Source: Dyadobacter sp. CY323 (GTDB lineage Bacteria; Bacteroidota; Bacteroidia; Cytophagales; Spirosomataceae). Taken from it: DNA of 64,000 nucleotides. The translations under genes were made by a program, and so were the position numbers. Shown in pieces: positions 50,114 to 58,348 of the stretch. Position 1 is the stretch's first letter; every line of letters begins with the position of its first letter. The notes under the pieces were generated by a model, which saw only the letters and a list, made by a program, of their open reading frames with translations, was not told the origin of the DNA and did no database searches. The stretch is taken from contig NZ_JAJUXH010000003.1 in the NCBI RefSeq assembly GCF_021390245.1, forward strand, positions 1 to 64,000, given 5' to 3'.

Positions 50114-52555
50114 TCAAAGCCTCTCTTTCTCTTCATCCGATGCATTGTTATTATGCCTGCGCTTCCGGGCAAATGTATCTTTCCCAAAACGGTAAGTAAA
50201 TGCAGCCCCGATTCGCTGGGTATCTGTTCTGCTTGTCTGAAAATACTCCGAATTGATCAACCCGATTGACCGGTTATGATAAACCCAGGAATGGAAAATA
50301 TCCTCGGCCGACAATCTGATACTTCCTTTTCCGTCCCAGATTTTCTTCTGGATCGACGCATTCACACGCAACATTCCATTGGTGACAGTCTGGCCGGTGA
50401 AATCGCGGCTGGCATAATAACCCCCCAGCTCGGCGGAAACCGTTTTCCCGAGGGTGAAATAGTTATTGACTTCCAGCCTGGCGATGTTGCTTTTGAAATC
50501 AAGATCTGCATCCAGTACTTTTCCTTTTAAACCAACTCTTGAAAGACGTAACGTCGTATTCGTGTACCACCATTTGTTGAGCGAAGCTGAAACGCTGGTG
50601 TTCAGCAACACCATAAATCCCCCGGCAATGTTATCCGGTTTGTTTACAAAAATAGTATCGATCGTCTGCGTAGTCGGGAAAATGGAGTTCGTGAATTTAT
50701 TGTAACTCAAACCCATATTCAGCCACTGTTTCCGCTGATATTTCAGTTCAATGCGGCTTTGATATTGGGGGTTTAGATCGGGATTACCAGAACTGTACGT
50801 GTATTGATCACGAAGAAAAAGAAATGGATTAAGTAATTGATAATTAGGTCTACTAATTCTCCTCACCGCCATTAATCCCAACGTATTATTTCCTTTTGCA
50901 TCCGGTTTGAAACTCAAATATGCACTTGGGAAAATACCGGTATAATGTTTTGTAAATGTTGACCCCGCTATTTCCGCATTGCCCAGCTGATTCCCTTCAA
51001 TATTCGTATTCTCAACCCTCATTCCCAGCTGGATTCCAATCCGTTTCCAGGATTTTTGCCCATTGAAATAAGCTGCATTGATATTCTCATTGTATTTAAA
51101 ATGATTGGACTGGGTATTATTCAAAGTTTCCCGGCTGCCTTTCACATCATAATAATTGAACACATTATCGGTATTAATCAAGCTCGATTTAAACCCGGCT
51201 TCCAGCTTTGCCTTATTCTTCAATGGATGCGCGTAATCAGCTTTGGCGGTATAAATGTGAATATCAGACGGTATGCGATAGATAAAATCCTGCTGCTCCA
51301 GAAGTTCGCCACCCGGTTCAAATGCACGATTTTGCAAAAACTGGTTTCCATTGTTGAGGTAATGCAAATAGTTTACATCCACCGAAAGATCTCTCCCGCC
51401 CGTATTGAATTTGTGCAGCATGTTAAAGTTGACTCCCGTATTATCACGTTCATCCCCGCCGGTTGTACTTCCTGAGCCAGTAACCGCCAGCTGGTTCAGC
51501 GCATCGTAATTTTTGCTTTCATACTTAAATACTCCGCTTCGTTTCCCTTTGTTCAAATTAAAAATCAAACCATAAGTCGTTTTCGGAGTTGCTGCAAAAT
51601 CAAGTCCTGCATTTATATTAATGCCGTTGTTTTTATAAACCTGATCATTGGTTAAATCAACAGAAGAAAGCAGTGTTGATGACGCATTATAAAACCGGCG
51701 GTCGAACCCATCCTGGCTGTAATTCTTCTCATAGCTATAACCCAGATTGACAAACAAATTCACTTTCTTGCGCGAATAATTCAGGTTCAGCGCATCGTTG
51801 CTTCTCGCATATCTGCCCTGACTCATTCCGGCTGAAATACTGCCGGTGAGGCCGCCGGCCCGGTTCTTTTTCAAACGGATATCAATTACCGCATTCCCCG
51901 CTGCATCATATTTGGCGGAAGGATTATCGATCAGCTCAATTTTGTCAAGAAGTCCGCCGGGTACGGACTTCAAATATGCCGCCAGATCCGCACCCGACAT
52001 ATAGGTACTTCTTCCGTCGATCAGAACCAGCACGCCATTTCTTCCATTCAGGCTGATTTCGCCATTTGCATTCACGGAAACGCCGGGTGTTTTCTCCAAA
52101 ACTTCCATGGTATTGCTCGTCGCGCTGCTGATCATCGACTCCACATTCACAATCGTCCGATCAATCGCCTGCTCAATCAGTGGTTTTTTGGCTTTTACCG
52201 TAACCTCTTTTAATTCAACATTTTTGGCGGAAAGAAGAATAATGGCAGGTAAAACAAGGATTTGATGCGCACTGTCCATCATCAGAGGTGCACTGACAAA
52301 TCGCTTTTGTCCCAATGCCGAAATGTCCAGCAGGTAACTCCCGTTTTCCAAACTGCTGACCTTAAATTTTCCCGAAGCATCTGTAATCTCACCTTTGACG
52401 AAAGTCGAATCCGGTGCTTTCAATACTCGGACAGTGGTTCCGGGCAATACTTCATTGCTAAAATCTTTTACCGTACCGGAAATGCTATTGCTAGTTTGCC
52501 CGTGTGCGCAGAATGAATAAAAAAGAATGATCAAAAATGTGTTTAACGTTTTCAT
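50114..52555 (-). CDS. TonB-dependent receptor-like outer-membrane beta-barrel protein
   Basis: An 813-aa exported protein. After the signal peptide (ILFYSFCAHGQ) comes a CarboxypepD_reg domain (ISGTVKDFSNEVLPGTTVRVL, about 22-105). A plug-like domain follows (VEKTPGVSVNANGEISLNGRNG-type, with VLVLIDGRSTYMSG and DKIELIDNPSAKYDAAG), then a barrel of the OMP_b-brl_3 type to the C-terminus. No canonical TonB box is evident. It probably takes up a large or rare ligand. It lies beside a LytS/LytTR pair transcribed the other way. The ATG at 52555 is used, as an in-frame 52594 start would spoil the signal peptide. Confidence 0.88.
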   Translation of the reverse strand: MKTLNTFLIILFYSFCAHGQTSNSISGTVKDFSNEVLPGTTVRVLKAPDSTFVKGEITDASGKFKVSSLENGSYLLDISALGQKRFVSAPLMMDSAHQILVLPAIILLSAKNVELKEVTVKAKKPLIEQAIDRTIVNVESMISSATSNTMEVLEKTPGVSVNANGEISLNGRNGVLVLIDGRSTYMSGADLAAYLKSVPGGLLDKIELIDNPSAKYDAAGNAVIDIRLKKNRAGGLTGSISAGMSQGRYARSNDALNLNYSRKKVNLFVNLGYSYEKNYSQDGFDRRFYNASSTLLSSVDLTNDQVYKNNGININAGLDFAATPKTTYGLIFNLNKGKRSGVFKYESKNYDALNQLAVTGSGSTTGGDERDNTGVNFNMLHKFNTGGRDLSVDVNYLHYLNNGNQFLQNRAFEPGGELLEQQDFIYRIPSDIHIYTAKADYAHPLKNKAKLEAGFKSSLINTDNVFNYYDVKGSRETLNNTQSNHFKYNENINAAYFNGQKSWKRIGIQLGMRVENTNIEGNQLGNAEIAGSTFTKHYTGIFPSAYLSFKPDAKGNNTLGLMAVRRISRPNYQLLNPFLFLRDQYTYSSGNPDLNPQYQSRIELKYQRKQWLNMGLSYNKFTNSIFPTTQTIDTIFVNKPDNIAGGFMVLLNTSVSASLNKWWYTNTTLRLSRVGLKGKVLDADLDFKSNIARLEVNNYFTLGKTVSAELGGYYASRDFTGQTVTNGMLRVNASIQKKIWDGKGSIRLSAEDIFHSWVYHNRSIGLINSEYFQTSRTDTQRIGAAFTYRFGKDTFARKRRHNNNASDEEKERL

Positions 52556-52796
52556 GGCTTCATAAATTAAAGGTTGTCCTTTTGTATGAAGCAAATTTTG
52601 GCAATGTAGTCAAGCAGGGAAAATAATAGTGTTGTAACTTCCCAAATCGCTGACAGAATAGGACTGAACGCTGACAAAACAATTCGAAAGGTATTTGGAG
52701 GTCTTCGTCACGGATCAAACCATTTCCATCCACAGCATTTTGAATGCGGGATAAAGAGATGGAGATTTAGACCTTAAAGATTTAACACTGAAATCA

Positions 52797-53834
52797 ATGA
52801 ACGCCCCGAAGGATCTTCAAAATCACGAATTTTTGGTCAAGGCCCCGGTAATTATCGTTGCCGCCATTGCATCGGTACCGATTTGGATCGCCATGGATTT
52901 CCTGATGAACTCCATAGGTGTGGGCCACGACGAAGCTATCGCCACGGCAGTTACCATCTTTTTTATGGCTTCCATTTTTGTCGGCAGATACTTTGCAGAG
53001 CTTTTGATGATTAGGATAAAAAATCTCAGAAACCTTGCATTAGCCGTTCTTTTAACACTGATTATCAGTTCAATCGCGCTATTTGCCCAGCTTGCGTTTC
53101 CCTTCGAAGGTTCGGCCGCATTGCATTTGCTGCTTTACTGGCTTCCATTTCTGATCAGCAGTATTACTTTGGGAATGTTGATCAAGATTGTCAGAAGCAT
53201 TGGAAAAAAGGAATTACAGGAAGCCAGGAGTGTGGCGGCGCATAGTCAAAGTGAGTTGCACCTTTTACAATCGCAATTGAGCCCCCATTTTTTGTTCAAT
53301 ACACTCAATAATTTGTACGGACTTTCTATCACCCAGCATGAAAAGATCCCGCCTCTTTTACTGAAACTTTCGGATTTGCTGCGTTACTCGGTGTATGATT
53401 CGGGTGAAAATTTTGTCCCGCTTAAAAGTGAACTAGAATACATTGATAATTACATTGAATTCGAAAAAATAAGGATTGGAGAAAGACTTGTATTGAAAAC
53501 AGACATTGAAAAAGCGACAGATACCAACATTAAAATCGCCCCGATGTTGCTTATTGTCTTTATCGAAAATGCATTCAAGCACTCCAAAAACACGGCCGAC
53601 GATCTGATTTATATTGACATATCACTGAAAACCTGGAACAATCTAATTTTGTTTTCCATTAAAAATTCATTCAGTAAATCATCCGAAGAAAATAAGTTGC
53701 TGAATAAAAACAGCGGTTTCGGGCTGGCGAATGTGAAAAAGCGGCTGGACTTACTGTATCCAAATGACTATGAATTGACGATAACAGAAGACGTGACATC
53801 CTATCAGGTAATTCTTCGACTGAAAGTAAAATGA
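52797..53834 (+). CDS. LytS-type sensor histidine kinase
   Basis: A 345-aa kinase of the His_kinase (LytS/YehU) class. Four hydrophobic helices (about residues 18-145) have no extracellular domain. A coiled linker is followed by LLQSQLSPHFLFNTLNNLYGL, containing the phosphoacceptor histidine in SPHFLFN. The ATP-binding domain has PMLLIVFIENAFKHSKN and NSGFGLANVKKRLDLLYP. It should phosphorylate the LytTR regulator encoded 1 bp downstream, which here is frameshifted. The pair is divergent from the receptor gene and probably regulates it. Confidence 0.9.
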   Translation: MNAPKDLQNHEFLVKAPVIIVAAIASVPIWIAMDFLMNSIGVGHDEAIATAVTIFFMASIFVGRYFAELLMIRIKNLRNLALAVLLTLIISSIALFAQLAFPFEGSAALHLLLYWLPFLISSITLGMLIKIVRSIGKKELQEARSVAAHSQSELHLLQSQLSPHFLFNTLNNLYGLSITQHEKIPPLLLKLSDLLRYSVYDSGENFVPLKSELEYIDNYIEFEKIRIGERLVLKTDIEKATDTNIKIAPMLLIVFIENAFKHSKNTADDLIYIDISLKTWNNLILFSIKNSFSKSSEENKLLNKNSGFGLANVKKRLDLLYPNDYELTITEDVTSYQVILRLKVK

Positions 53835-53835
53835 T

Positions 53836-54553
53836 ATGAACAAAATCAGCTGCCTCATCGTCGACGACGAGCCGATCGCCCGTGACATTATTAAATCATA
53901 CTGCGCACATTTACCTTATCTGACAGTTCTGGCTTCCCTCGGCAATGCGTTGGAGGCCAAAACATTTTTGTTCCAACAGAAGGTTGATATCCTTTTCCTG
54001 GACATTAACATGCCGGTGCTCGACGGTGTCACTTTTTTGAAAACCTTAAAAAATCCGCCGCAGGTCATTTTTTCTACCGCCTACAAAGAGTACGCAATCG
54101 ACGCATTTGATCTGGCAGCCTGCGATTATCTCTTGAAACCCTTTTCCCTCGATCGTTTTATCATCGCTGTCGATAAGGCAATGGAACGGATACAGCCAGC
54201 AGCCGCCTTTACCTCCGGAAATTCAGGATCAAAACGCCGGTGATTATATTTTTATAAAAGCCGATGGGAAAATCTTCAAAATCGGCTATGATGACCTTCT
54301 CTATGCAGAGGCCAGCGGCAACTACATCAAAATCGTAACAAGCCAGCAAACCTTGATGCCATCCATGACTTTTTCAAGTTTCGAAGAGCTGATTCCCCGC
54401 TTAAAGTTCGTCCGTATTCACCGTTCTTTTATTGTGAATAAATCTAAGATCGATCATATTGAGGGTAACAGGCTTTTTGTGAATAAATCGGAACTCCCGA
54501 TCGGGAGTAACTACCGGGAGGGATTTTTGAAAGAACTTGGCCTCAATTCCTAG
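53836..54553 (+). pseudogene. LytTR response regulator split by a frameshift
   Basis: The first frame (53836-54243) is an intact receiver domain: IVDDEPIARDII, LFLDINMPVLDGVTF with the phospho-aspartate, STAYKEYAIDAF and LLKPFSLDRF. It then reads a short nonsense tail ending CGG TGA. One base later in phase, the frame open to a stop at 54553 encodes a complete LytTR DNA-binding domain (GDYIFIKADGKIFKI, LLYAEASGNYIKI, FVRIHRSFIVNKSKI, LPIGSNYREGF). The first ATG in that frame is inside the domain (54353). A single-base indel in the linker (about 54190-54218), a sequencing error, or +1 frameshifting would explain it. Confidence 0.8.
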
Positions 54554-54734
54554 TTCGGGAGTAGAAAAAAAATAGCTTCAGATACCATTTTTCTACATTT
54601 TATAATTCCTACAAAACCTTCTATCATATTTGGTATTATCGCCACTTACTGATAGTTCCTTTCAGGCATCCGCAAACTCTTAAAACAATCTCTCTTTATT
54701 ATTTTATTATACTATTTCAAGAATTTTTAGTTTT

Positions 54735-54766
54735 TTGTTATTATAAGGTCAAATGGTGTAAGTTTA
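54735..54766 (+). promoter_or_regulatory. Promoter of glutamate dehydrogenase gene
   Basis: TTG (54735-54737), a 21-bp spacer and TAAGTTTA (54759-54766), one mismatch from consensus. The ATG is 54 bp downstream. The rest of the 266-bp gap is AT-rich and holds nothing else I can name. Confidence 0.6.
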
Positions 54767-54819
54767 CATCGTAAACCAGAAATAATTCATTAACAAACTA
54801 ATTATCAATACTTTAAAAA

Positions 54820-56094
54820 ATGTCATACATAGAACCGGCTCCCATTAAGGATAAAGAAAATCCTCTGGAGTCAATGATGCAGCGATTTGACAAAGCCGTG
54901 GAAATCCTCGGAATTTCGGAGGAAATGTACCACATATTAAAAGTACCGCGCAAACAGGTGATCGTTGGATTGCCCGTCACCATGGATTCCGGCCAGATCC
55001 GGACTTTCGAAGGTTACCGCGTTATCCATTCCACCATTCTGGGGCCAAGTAAAGGCGGCATCCGTCTCGATCCCGATGTGAATCTCGACGAAGTTCGTGC
55101 ACTGGCGGCCTGGATGACCTGGAAATGTGCCGTTGTCGACATTCCTTATGGCGGAGCAAAAGGCGGTGTAGCCTGTAACCCGCGCGAAATGTCGGCTGGG
55201 GAGATTGAACGTTTAATACGTGCTTATACCACTGCATTACTCGATGTTTTCGGACCTGATCAGGACATTCCGGCACCGGATATGGGAACCGGCCCGAGAG
55301 AAATGGCCTGGCTGATGGATGAGTATTCCAAGTCAAAAGGCATGACCGTCCCCGCCGTGGTGACCGGAAAACCATTGGTACTCGGAGGTTCACTCGGACG
55401 GACCGAAGCTACCGGACGTGGCGTAATGGTTTCGGCACTTTCCGGAATGGAAAAATTGCGGATTAACCCATATAGAGCCACCGCAGCCGTGCAGGGTTTT
55501 GGCAATGTCGGTTCGCATGCTGCATTACTTCTCCGCGAGCGCGGCGTTTCCATTCACGCCATCAGCGATATTTCGGGTGCATATTATAACAGCAAAGGAA
55601 TAGACGTCGCAGCCGCAGTGGCCTACCGCGATGCAAACAGAGGTTCACTCGAAGGATTTTCAGGAGCAGAATTGATCGAAGGCGACGATCTGCTTTGCCT
55701 GCCTGTGGACGTACTCGTGCCTGCCGCTAAAGAAGACGTGATTACCCGCAAAAACGTAGCCGGGATCCAGGCTAAGATGATTGTAGAAGGAGCTAACGGA
55801 CCAACTTCTTCGAAAGCCGATGACATAATTAATGAAAAAGGCATTATGGTGGTCCCGGACATCCTCGCAAATGCAGGCGGCGTAACGGTTTCCTACTTCG
55901 AGTGGGTACAAAACCGGATTGGCTACAAATGGACATTGGAGCGCATTAACCGCCGCACAGACCGCATTATGAAAGATTCATTCGATAAAGTATACGAGAT
56001 CTCTCAAAAACATAAAGTCTCGATGCGCATTGCAGCTTACATTGTTGCAATCGATAAAGTGTCGAGCACTTACAAGTATAGGGGCGGGTTTTAA
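54820..56094 (+). CDS. Glutamate dehydrogenase (Glu/Leu/Phe/Val family)
   Basis: Interconverts glutamate and 2-oxoglutarate plus ammonia. It has 424 aa, the hexameric short form. Substrate domain: GYRVIHSTILGPSKGGIRLDPDVNLDEVRALA and WKCAVVDIPYGGAKGGV, with both catalytic lysines and the aspartate. Coenzyme domain: AAVQGFGNVGSHAA with GFGNVG for NAD(P). IVEGANGPTS and ILANAGGVTVSYFEWVQN close the pocket. The residue after the coenzyme strand is ISDISGA, with D, which suggests NAD preference. It is followed by a very long nested hairpin. Confidence 0.93.
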   Translation: MSYIEPAPIKDKENPLESMMQRFDKAVEILGISEEMYHILKVPRKQVIVGLPVTMDSGQIRTFEGYRVIHSTILGPSKGGIRLDPDVNLDEVRALAAWMTWKCAVVDIPYGGAKGGVACNPREMSAGEIERLIRAYTTALLDVFGPDQDIPAPDMGTGPREMAWLMDEYSKSKGMTVPAVVTGKPLVLGGSLGRTEATGRGVMVSALSGMEKLRINPYRATAAVQGFGNVGSHAALLLRERGVSIHAISDISGAYYNSKGIDVAAAVAYRDANRGSLEGFSGAELIEGDDLLCLPVDVLVPAAKEDVITRKNVAGIQAKMIVEGANGPTSSKADDIINEKGIMVVPDILANAGGVTVSYFEWVQNRIGYKWTLERINRRTDRIMKDSFDKVYEISQKHKVSMRIAAYIVAIDKVSSTYKYRGGF

Positions 56095-56096
56095 GG

Positions 56097-56193
56097 GTCA
56101 TTTATTGCCATTTTTAGTCAGAAGGTCATTTATTGTTTTGGGATTCCGGAAACAGTAAATGACCTTTTCTGACAAGAAATGACAATAAATGAC
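56097..56193. repeat. Long nested inverted repeat with repeated GGTCATTTATTG
   Basis: Left arm 56097-56138 and right arm 56150-56193 are complementary at 38 of 42 positions (two of the four mismatches are G-U), with a 2-nt bulge and an 11-nt loop. Inside the left arm the unit GGTCATTTATTG occurs twice (56096, 56124). A third related unit, TCTGACCATAAATGACC, lies at 56196-56212. It begins 2 bp after the glutamate dehydrogenase stop. It could act as terminator, but size and repetition suggest a REP- or MITE-like element. Confidence 0.75.
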
Positions 56194-56309
56194 TTTCTGA
56201 CCATAAATGACCAATTATTATTACCAAACCGTTAACAATCCTGCCCAAATAATAAATCAGTCTTTCTTCGGGGGAGAAATGTTAACTTTATAGCAATAAT
56301 GTTAACGTT

Positions 56310-57401
56310 ATGTCACTGAGCCCCCGTTTCATCGCCATTATTCTGGCGTTTTTAATATCACTGATCACCACCACTTTTCTGGCATTTGTTGACGGCGTCT
56401 CAAAAGGGATGCTTTTCGTGGTTTCCATTTCGGCATTTATTACGTCCTTTTTTCTGGTTTTGTATACAGTTGACATCCTGGTTTTCAGGGAGGTTAACAA
56501 AATGTACCGCACGATCCACAAATTAAAAATGAAGGACTTCAACATGACGCCGCGGAAAAAGCTGATCATTGAATCCAATCCGTTGAAGACCATTAACGAC
56601 GAGATTTTTGTTTATGTAACCAAAAAACAAAAAGAGATCGACGAACTCAAAAAGCTTGAATTGTTCCGCAGAGAGTTCCTGGCCGATGTTTCCCACGAGT
56701 TCAAAACCCCGATTTTCGCCGCCCAGGGCTTTATTCATACACTTCTGGACGGGGCAATGGAAGACGAAAATGTCCGCGAACGCTTCCTTAAAAAGGCTGC
56801 AAATAACCTGGATAGCCTGGATGTTCTGGTGAAAGATCTGCTGGTACTATCTCAGATGGAAACGGGCGATATCACCATGAATCTCGCCCCGATCGATATG
56901 AGGCTGCTCGTGACCAACATTTTCAGCCGGCTCGAAAACATTGCGGAAGATCGCGGCGTTTCCCTGAAAGTGAAGCCGGATGATATGATGGAAGTTTGGG
57001 TGACTGCCGATGCAGACCGAATGGAACAGGTCATGCTGAACCTGATTGAAAATGCGATCAAATATGGCAATGAAGGCGGAAAAGTGATTGTGCATTTTAA
57101 TGAAGGTAAAAAGTACATCGAAGTAGCAGTCAGGGACAACGGCCCGGGGATTCCACATGAACATCTGAACCGTATATTTGAACGGTTTTATCGGGTGGAT
57201 AAAAGCCGGAGCAAAGAAATCGGAGGTACCGGCCTGGGGCTGGCGATCGTAAAGCATATCCTGAATGCACATAACACGAAAATCGCTGTCATGTCCAAAC
57301 CAGAAAAAGGAACTACCTTCTCATTTAAACTTGAAAAAGCGTATCTCTCGGTTTCAAACGAACTTACCGAAACTGAAATCCCATCGCAACTGAATTCGTA
57401 A
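56310..57401 (+). CDS. PhoR-like sensor histidine kinase
   Basis: A 363-aa kinase. Two N-terminal helices (about residues 6-26 and 31-54) are separated by only a short loop, so there is no periplasmic sensor. A linker follows, then the HisKA domain with REFLADVSHEFKTPIFAAQGFIHTL (phosphoacceptor His), and the ATPase domain with NLIENAIKYGNEGG (N box), VRDNGPGIP (G1), FYRVDKSRSKEIGGTGLGLAIV (F and G2 boxes) and KGTTFSF. No response regulator is adjacent in the window, so it is an orphan here. Confidence 0.93.
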   Translation: MSLSPRFIAIILAFLISLITTTFLAFVDGVSKGMLFVVSISAFITSFFLVLYTVDILVFREVNKMYRTIHKLKMKDFNMTPRKKLIIESNPLKTINDEIFVYVTKKQKEIDELKKLELFRREFLADVSHEFKTPIFAAQGFIHTLLDGAMEDENVRERFLKKAANNLDSLDVLVKDLLVLSQMETGDITMNLAPIDMRLLVTNIFSRLENIAEDRGVSLKVKPDDMMEVWVTADADRMEQVMLNLIENAIKYGNEGGKVIVHFNEGKKYIEVAVRDNGPGIPHEHLNRIFERFYRVDKSRSKEIGGTGLGLAIVKHILNAHNTKIAVMSKPEKGTTFSFKLEKAYLSVSNELTETEIPSQLNS

Positions 57402-57430
57402 TCTATTTATAACAACTTAAATCCTGTTTC

Positions 57431-57730
57431 ATGTTTGTACATAATGTATTTTTTTGGCTAAAAGACAAAGACAGCGAAGAGGCAAAAAGCGCACTTCTTG
57501 CGGGTATTAAATCTCTCGAAGCCATCGAATCGATTGAAAAAGCATACATCGGTACCCCTGCCACTACCCGCAGACCCGTGATCGACGCTACGTATGATTT
57601 TGCGGAAATCATGGTATTTGCAGATGAGGCCGCGCACGATGTGTACCAGGTGCATCCGCTTCATACCAAATTCGTAGCCGACTGCGCACACCTTTGGGAG
57701 CGTGTATTAATCTACGATGTGGAAGCCTGA
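57431..57730 (+). CDS. Dabb-family (stress-responsive A/B barrel) protein
   Basis: A 99-aa protein of the dimeric alpha/beta barrel type. It starts FVHNVFFWLKDKDSEEAK and then has a conserved strand-helix-strand ending IMVFADEAAHDVYQVHPLHTKFVADCAHLWERVLIYDVE. This is the Dabb signature with its H-P-H/T-x-F motif. Family members are often stress-induced and of unknown function; some are olivetolic-acid-cyclase-like. The stop lies 17 bp before the DnaA-box region. Confidence 0.85.
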   Translation: MFVHNVFFWLKDKDSEEAKSALLAGIKSLEAIESIEKAYIGTPATTRRPVIDATYDFAEIMVFADEAAHDVYQVHPLHTKFVADCAHLWERVLIYDVEA

Positions 57731-57746
57731 TCATTCCTAATATTTG

Positions 57747-57854
57747 TTAACAAGTTATCCACAACAGCACTGTTGATAACTTGTTAATAATACTGCATTT
57801 AATGCATTTCCAGGCAATTAGAATGCATTTACACACTTTACTAGCTGTGGATAA
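57747..57854. other. DnaA-box cluster, candidate replication origin
   Basis: Two exact DnaA boxes TTATCCACA lie at 57755-57763 (plus) and 57846-57854 (minus), and a close one TTATCAACA lies at 57771-57779 (minus). The first two flank the centre of a hairpin: TTAACAAGTTAT (57747-57758) pairs with ATAACTTGTTAA (57776-57787), and CAACAG with CTGTTG, an 18-bp stem with a 3-nt bulge. Three TGCATTT repeats follow (57794, 57803, 57824) in an AT-rich stretch. In Bacteroidota oriC is often away from dnaA, so the lack of dnaA does not exclude this. Confidence 0.55.
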
Positions 57855-57953
57855 CTTAGTTTTCGCTTCTGGTAGACAGCCTGGGATTCCCTGAGAAAGG
57901 CACTTTTACGGTCTTACAATCGTTTTAATAGTAGCACAAAACGAACTAAGACC

Positions 57954-58265
57954 GTGAAAACAAATAGATTTCTGCTGTCATTTATCGTTACGATCATTGC
58001 AGCAATAAGCATTTCATCCTGTACATACAGAGCGTCATATAACCCTGGCTATGATTACGGTTACGGGCCCGGATATGGATATGGCTATCGGTATGCACCG
58101 CCACCTCCACGCGTAGTTGTCGTGAAGCCACCTCATCCGCACAGACGTGTTGTGAATGCCGACCGCCACAGATCGAGCAGGTATGGCGACAGAAATTACA
58201 GAAAACAGTACAGAAGCGGACAGCATTACGGCAACAACGCTCGTACAAGAGGTCCGAGAAGGTAA
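57954..58265 (+). CDS. Small lipoprotein, Tyr/Gly/Pro-rich with Arg-rich tail
   Basis: A 103-aa protein started by GTG (no in-frame ATG upstream keeps the signal). The signal peptide FLLSFIVTIIAAISISSC ends with lipobox SISSC, so the mature N-terminus is a lipidated cysteine. The next part is YG-repeat (GYDYGYGPGYGYGYRYAPPPPR), then a His/Pro/Val stretch and an arginine-rich disordered tail ending GPRR. Low-complexity lipoproteins of this kind occur in the outer membranes of Bacteroidota; function unknown. Confidence 0.75.
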   Translation: MKTNRFLLSFIVTIIAAISISSCTYRASYNPGYDYGYGPGYGYGYRYAPPPPRVVVVKPPHPHRRVVNADRHRSSRYGDRNYRKQYRSGQHYGNNARTRGPRR

Positions 58266-58282
58266 TCAGAAGTATTTGATAA

Positions 58283-58336
58283 AAAAGAAAAGGTGACAAA
58301 CCGCGCGATATTTGCCGGTTTGTCACCTTTTCTTTT
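58283..58336 (+). terminator. Terminator with perfect 21-bp stem
   Basis: 58283-58303 and 58316-58336 are exact complements (AAAAGAAAAGGTGACAAACCG and its reverse complement), with a 12-nt loop. The right arm ends CTTTTCTTTT. It closes the lipoprotein gene only 13 bp before the next start codon. Confidence 0.9.
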
Positions 58337-58342
58337 ATTTTG
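58312..58342 (+). promoter_or_regulatory. Possible promoter of the acyl-ligase gene, inside the terminator
   Basis: TTG 58312-58314, a 20-bp spacer and TTATTTTG 58335-58342 (one mismatch). The predicted start of transcription falls at about the ATG, 58349, so the message could be nearly leaderless. The overlap with the terminator arm makes this tentative. Confidence 0.4.
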
Positions 58343-58348
58343 CTTTAT

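Noticed and set aside
54181-54250. Programmed +1 frameshift as the main explanation of the split regulator
   Set aside because: CGG-TGA is not a known slippery site and no stimulating Shine-Dalgarno-like or structure is clear; an indel or read error is more likely, so it is kept only as an alternative.
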